The notes under the pieces: generated by a model
The model's database searches: none
Told to the model about the DNA's origin: nothing
Seen by the model: the letters and a program-made list of their open reading frames with translations, nothing else
Shown here: positions 21,959 to 24,582 of the stretch, one piece after another
Numbering within the stretch: position 1 is the first letter of the stretch
Layout of the letters: the number at the start of each line of letters is the position of its first letter
NCBI GenBank assembly: GCA_049322755.1
Contig: JBMOQX010000080.1
Span: 1-24,582, forward strand
Direction of reading: 5' to 3'
Source: DATIUV01 sp049322755
GTDB lineage: Bacteria > Pseudomonadota > Gammaproteobacteria > Burkholderiales > UBA6910
DNA: 24,582 bases
Program-made: the position numbers and the translations under genes

Positions 21959-22027
21959 TTCGCTGCTCGCGGACGGGTGCAGGTCAAAAGAGCCCGCTTC
22001 CGCTTGCCGGGCACATGAGCGGTCAAC

Positions 22028-22101
22028 GCGGGTGTAGTTCAATGGTAGAACATTAGCTTCCCAAGCTAAGAACGTGGGTTCGATTCCCATCACCCGCTCC
22101 A
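22028..22101 (+). tRNA. tRNA-Gly (anticodon CCC), CCA encoded
   Basis: A complete cloverleaf can be drawn. Acceptor GCGGGTG pairs with CACCCGC (22091-22097). The D stem is GTTC/GAAC. The anticodon stem TTAGC/GCTAA carries loop TTCCCAA, giving anticodon CCC. The T stem GTGGG/CCCAT has loop TTCGATT, followed by discriminator T and encoded CCA (22099-22101). It decodes GGG glycine codons. A promoter lies upstream and an intrinsic terminator immediately follows. Its last 18 bases plus one are repeated 203 bases downstream. Confidence 0.97.
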
Positions 22102-22137
22102 AACGAAACGCCCCCGCAAGGGGGGCGTTTTCGTTTG
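22101..22137 (+). terminator. Intrinsic terminator of tRNA-Gly
   Basis: A long hairpin, AAACGAAACGCCCCC pairing with GGGGGCGTTTTCGTTT around a GCAAG loop, has a 15-bp stem with one bulged T and a T-rich 3' arm. It begins at the tRNA's CCA end, so it is the tRNA's own terminator. Confidence 0.9.
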
Positions 22138-22146
22138 GATGGTGTG

Positions 22147-22305
22147 GCGGGTGAAGTACCCACCGGGGTTCGACCAGCCGATGTCCGGTGGACATCGGCT
22201 GGGACGCCGGTCCAACGGCCGGCGGTCCCGAGCCGCGGGAGCGGTGAGGGATGGCGGAATCGCGGAGGCAACGCGAGCCCGCCACAATCCCATCACCCGC
22301 TCCAA
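22147..22305 (+). other. Structured element carrying a second copy of the tRNA-Gly ends
   Basis: It begins with GCGGGTG (22147-22153), identical to the tRNA-Gly 5' acceptor strand. It ends with an 18-base exact copy of the tRNA 3' end (TCCCATCACCCGCTCCAA, 22288-22305), including CCA. Between them three strong helices are visible: a perfect 13-bp stem with GGT loop (22174-22202), a 10-bp stem with one bulge (22201-22229) and a 21-bp interrupted hairpin (22241-22300) whose 3' arm is the tRNA-like end. The tRNA body is absent. It may be an attachment-site scar of an integrated element, or a tRNA-derived structured RNA or leader of the lipoprotein gene. Repeats and stems are seen directly. Confidence 0.6.
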
Positions 22306-22333
22306 TCTTCTCCGAACCTTCCTGAATCGAAGG

Positions 22334-22921
22334 ATGATTCGCCGCTATTCCGCTTCGCGCGAAATTTTGCCGGCCGCTCTCTGCATTGCCGCGGCGCTCC
22401 TCGCCGGCTGCGCCACGACGCCCTACGCGGAAAGCCGGCAGGGCCGCTGGCCGCTGGTGCCGGCGAAGCTGCCCGATCCCGCGCCGAACGAGGTCGTGAT
22501 CGTCATCAACATGAACTCCGCCGTCGGCACCCACGCCGGCATGTTCGTCGGTTCCCTGCTGAGCGATCCGGCGGGGATGTACCGTCAGGCGCGTTCGGAA
22601 GACCCGAAGTGGAAGAGGCCGACCCTGGCCGATTACGTGCGCTTCCAGATGGAGGACGGCGACCGCGTGCTGGCGTTCCGCTTCCTGATGGAGCAGCGCG
22701 ACGCCGACGCCATCGCGGCGCGGGTGCGCGAGCACGGCTGGGGCATGCCGCTGTACTGCGCGGCCGACGTGCAGAACCAGATCGCCGGCATCGGCCCGTT
22801 CCGCACGGTCAAGCCGGTGGGCTGGACGACTCCGGCCGTACTCGGCGAAGAACTGCACCATCTGGCCAACGGCACGCTGCGGCTCGGCGCCTGCGTCTGG
22901 CCGGACGGCCAGGTTTGCTGA
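22334..22921 (+). CDS. Lipoprotein of unknown function
   Basis: 195 residues. The start MIRRYSASREILPAALCIAA leads to the lipobox LLAGC with Cys26 as the lipidation site, so the protein is anchored in the envelope; the following Ala-Thr suggests outer-membrane sorting. The mature part (VVIVINMNSAVGTHAGMFVG; MYRQARSEDPKWKRPTLADYVRFQMEDGDRVLAFRFLM; GWGMPLYCAADVQNQIAGIGPF) has an alpha/beta character reminiscent of NlpC-type or similar periplasmic hydrolases but with no clear catalytic triad. The frame extends upstream through the structured element, but similarity to a signal peptide begins only here. The family is not recognised. Confidence 0.75.
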   Translation: MIRRYSASREILPAALCIAAALLAGCATTPYAESRQGRWPLVPAKLPDPAPNEVVIVINMNSAVGTHAGMFVGSLLSDPAGMYRQARSEDPKWKRPTLADYVRFQMEDGDRVLAFRFLMEQRDADAIAARVREHGWGMPLYCAADVQNQIAGIGPFRTVKPVGWTTPAVLGEELHHLANGTLRLGACVWPDGQVC

Positions 22922-23238
22922 GCCGTATCAAGTCCCACCGGCCTGCCGGTCTGAATATCGGACCCTGCTCCGCCCGGCCTGATCACGGCACGGCGCCGTT
23001 CTAAGCTCCGGCAAGGGATGCGCGGCGGCGCCAACCTTGAAATTCCGGTTCTTCCCAGTCGAAACATGTATCGATCATGGAACAGCTTTAACATTCGGCC
23101 GCTTTAGAAAAATAGCGATAAAGCAGTAGGTTAATACCGTTTTTTGATCGGTACGATCCTTGCAGTGAGTGGCCCGAGGGAGAATTCCGTCGGGAATCCT
23201 CGCCTCCTTTATTTGACCCTTTCCTAGGAGAGTCCGAA
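22922..23238. other. 317-base intergenic leader region before the Gly-rich protein
   Basis: No gene is seen. After the lipoprotein stop there is a small hairpin ACCGGC/GCCGGT (22937-22950) without a T-tract. From about 23080 the sequence is AT-rich, with a good -35-like TTAACA (23088-23093) but no clear -10. Three small symmetric motifs follow: TACCG/CGGTA (23135-23153), GATCG-GTA-CGATC (23146-23158) and ATTCC/GGAAT (23184-23197). These may be operators or a structured 5' leader of the secreted protein. AGGAGAG at the end is its ribosome binding site. Confidence 0.5.
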
Positions 23239-24582
23239 ATGAAGAAGACGTTGATTGCCACTGCGGTGGCGATGGCATTCGGCTCCGGTACCGCGTTGGC
23301 GAATCCGACCAACAACAACACCGCGGACACGAATGACTCGCTGAGCCAATCCGCAACTGCGAACTCCACACAAGGGGGTGACAACAGCCCGCAGGCCAAC
23401 GAATATTCGTCGGCCTCTCAGGACAACAACAGCGACAACAGCACCAACACCAAGACCATCACGAAGACCTACAACAAGACCGACAACGACACCAAGACCA
23501 TCACCAAGACCAAGACCACGGCCGACGCGGAAGCGACGCTGGGGTCCGCGGCCGCGAACAACGGCAGCACGGCGACCTGGGCGACCGGGTCGTTCAACAC
23601 CAAGATCGTGGCGCTCTCGAGGCTGAGCGCGACCGTCAGCGGCAACACCGTTTATAACATCGGCAACTACGCCACCAACAACTCGGGCGACGCCAACGGC
23701 GCGAGGGGTGGTGCAGGCGGTGACGGTTTCGGTGGCAACGGCCAGGGCGGTAACGGCGGCACCGGCAACGGTGGCGCCGGCGGAGATGGTGCTGCTGCAG
23801 CCGCGGCCGACGCGGATGCCGCGGCAGGGAACGCCGGCAACGGCGGAAACGGCGGCAACGCCAGCAACGGCAGCGCCACCAACGGCAGCGCCACGAACGG
23901 CTCGGCCAAGGTCGGTCATGCCGGCGACGGCGGCTCCACCGGCGACGCGAGTGGCGCGAACGGCGGGAATGGCGGCCGCGCGGGTAACGCCAACGCGAAC
24001 GGCGCCAATGGCGGCGACGGCGGCAAGGCCTACGCCAAGGGCGGGTTCGGCGGCGACGCGGGTGACTCGTCGTCCAGCGGGTCGGCGTCGAGCACGGGTG
24101 GCAACGGCGCCGTGGGCGCGGCGGGTGCCGCGGCGGCGGCCGGGGGCGCGCCCGGCGGTAATGCGAGCAACGCCGGTGCGACCAACGGCAGCGCCTCCAA
24201 CGGCAGCGCAAGCGCCGGCAACGGTGGCGACTCCGGCAACGCGAAAGATGCGACCTCGAGAGGCGCCAACGGCGGTCTGGCTCAAGGGGGCTCTGGCTGG
24301 GGCGGCAATGCAGGTGACTCCGGCACCGGCGGCACCGGCACGGGCGGCACCGGTGGCACCGGTGGTAACGGTGGCACGGGGAGCGGCGGCTCGGGCGGTG
24401 GCGGCGACGGCGGCAACGCGGGCAACTCCACCGGTGGTGCCGGGGGAAGCGGCGGCTCGGGCGGGAACAGCTCGAACGGAAACACCACGGCCGGTGCCGG
24501 CGGAAACGGTGCGAAAGGCTCCGGCGGTGACGCCGGCGGCGCGAACGCCGAAGGCGCGAACGCGAACACCACGGCCAGCAAC
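23239..24582 (+). CDS. Secreted Gly/Asn/Ala/Ser-rich repetitive protein (partial, runs off the window)
   Basis: 448 codons without a stop. A signal peptide MKKTLIATAVAMAFGSGTALA with cleavage before NPT, and AGGAGAG upstream, define the start. Residues about 22-70 are rich in Asn, Gln and Ser. Residues about 73-97 repeat Thr-Lys units (KTITKTYNKT, then DTKTITKTKTT). A short mixed segment with GNTVYNIGNYATNN follows. From about residue 155 onward the chain is low-complexity, dominated by GGNGG, NGSA and GDAG units resembling mycobacterial PGRS or other extracellular Gly-rich proteins. Such sequences form beta-helical or extended surface structures; function here is unknown. The C-terminus, which would show a sorting or secretion signal, is beyond the window. 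Confidence 0.85.
   Translation, partial: MKKTLIATAVAMAFGSGTALANPTNNNTADTNDSLSQSATANSTQGGDNSPQANEYSSASQDNNSDNSTNTKTITKTYNKTDNDTKTITKTKTTADAEATLGSAAANNGSTATWATGSFNTKIVALSRLSATVSGNTVYNIGNYATNNSGDANGARGGAGGDGFGGNGQGGNGGTGNGGAGGDGAAAAAADADAAAGNAGNGGNGGNASNGSATNGSATNGSAKVGHAGDGGSTGDASGANGGNGGRAGNANANGANGGDGGKAYAKGGFGGDAGDSSSSGSASSTGGNGAVGAAGAAAAAGGAPGGNASNAGATNGSASNGSASAGNGGDSGNAKDATSRGANGGLAQGGSGWGGNAGDSGTGGTGTGGTGGTGGNGGTGSGGSGGGGDGGNAGNSTGGAGGSGGSGGNSSNGNTTAGAGGNGAKGSGGDAGGANAEGANANTTASN

Noticed and set aside
21861..22027. TPP riboswitch in front of thiS-thiG
   Set aside because: The expected leader is about 20 bases and the conserved THI-box elements (such as CTGAGA) are not found on the minus strand here.
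22053..22271. Minus-strand ORF ending in GDGNRTHVLSLGS
   Set aside because: Also an antisense reading of tRNA-Gly, another familiar false protein.
21857..22861. 334-residue minus-strand ORF containing RVMGIEPTFLAWEANVLPL
   Set aside because: That peptide is the antisense translation of tRNA-Gly, a well-known spurious annotation. The rest is antisense to the structured element and the lipoprotein gene.
23224..24285. 353-residue minus-strand ORF rich in Ala, Val, Arg and Gly
   Set aside because: The opposite strand carries the signal peptide and ribosome site of the Gly-rich protein; the reverse frame is open only because of low-complexity codons.
1..24582. CRISPR array, prophage genes or a defence cluster beyond the restriction-modification pair
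   Set aside because: No regularly spaced repeats, phage structural genes, integrases or further defence families were seen on either strand.

Overview
This is a GC-rich (roughly 70%) stretch of a Pseudomonadota chromosome, most likely a beta- or gammaproteobacterium. The thiS-thiG-trmB order, a ThrH-type phosphatase, a dodecin and a Gram-negative 'class GN' sortase locus with its dedicated two-component system all point there. No rRNA, CRISPR array, transposase or integrase gene was seen.

Layout. 1-2433: end of an unknown gene, a decayed LysE-type exporter fragment, RidA, an encapsulated-ferritin-like (EncFtn) protein followed by a small L7/L12-C-terminal-like membrane protein, a possibly internally deleted conserved protein, and a DUF6882-like protein. 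2480-4091: an AraC-type HTH fused to O6-methylguanine-DNA methyltransferase, convergent with a TSUP (TauE/SafE) transporter. 4276-6848: a two-HKD phospholipase D/cardiolipin-synthase-like enzyme translationally coupled to an FAD/NAD(P) oxidoreductase. 7086-7295: dodecin. 7296-9480: a lower-GC island with a restriction-modification (R-M) pair, a beta-class DNA methyltransferase carrying an N-terminal winged-helix-like domain and a convergent PD-(D/E)XK endonuclease. The methyltransferase promoter contains a perfect 18-bp palindrome. 9482-10854: a small ORF, a GNAT acetyltransferase and thrH.

10940-16979 is a proteobacterial dedicated sortase (Pds) locus. The class GN sortase and its VIT/vWA target protein lie on the minus strand. 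The response regulator pdsR and histidine kinase pdsS are transcribed divergently on the plus strand. The target's sorting signal reads APQTA rather than LPxTG, and the OmpA-like partner PdsO is not in the window. 17053-19737 carries an unknown small protein, a secreted DUF302 protein and a DUF2254 membrane protein, all on the minus strand.

19877-21860 is thiS-thiG (thiazole synthesis) followed by trmB. Between thiG and trmB sits a compact element with perfect 29-bp inverted terminal arms. 22028-22334 holds tRNA-Gly(CCC), a strong terminator, and a roughly 160-nt highly structured sequence that carries a second copy of the tRNA 3' end. This is either an attachment-site scar or a tRNA-derived structured RNA. 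A lipoprotein follows. The window ends inside a secreted Gly/Asn/Ala/Ser-rich repetitive protein (23239 onward) with a long structured leader.

The most unusual points are the tRNA-Gly-derived element, the self-contained regulatory design of the R-M locus, the minimal Pds locus with a degenerate sorting motif, the EncFtn homologue without encapsulin, and the long inverted-repeat element.
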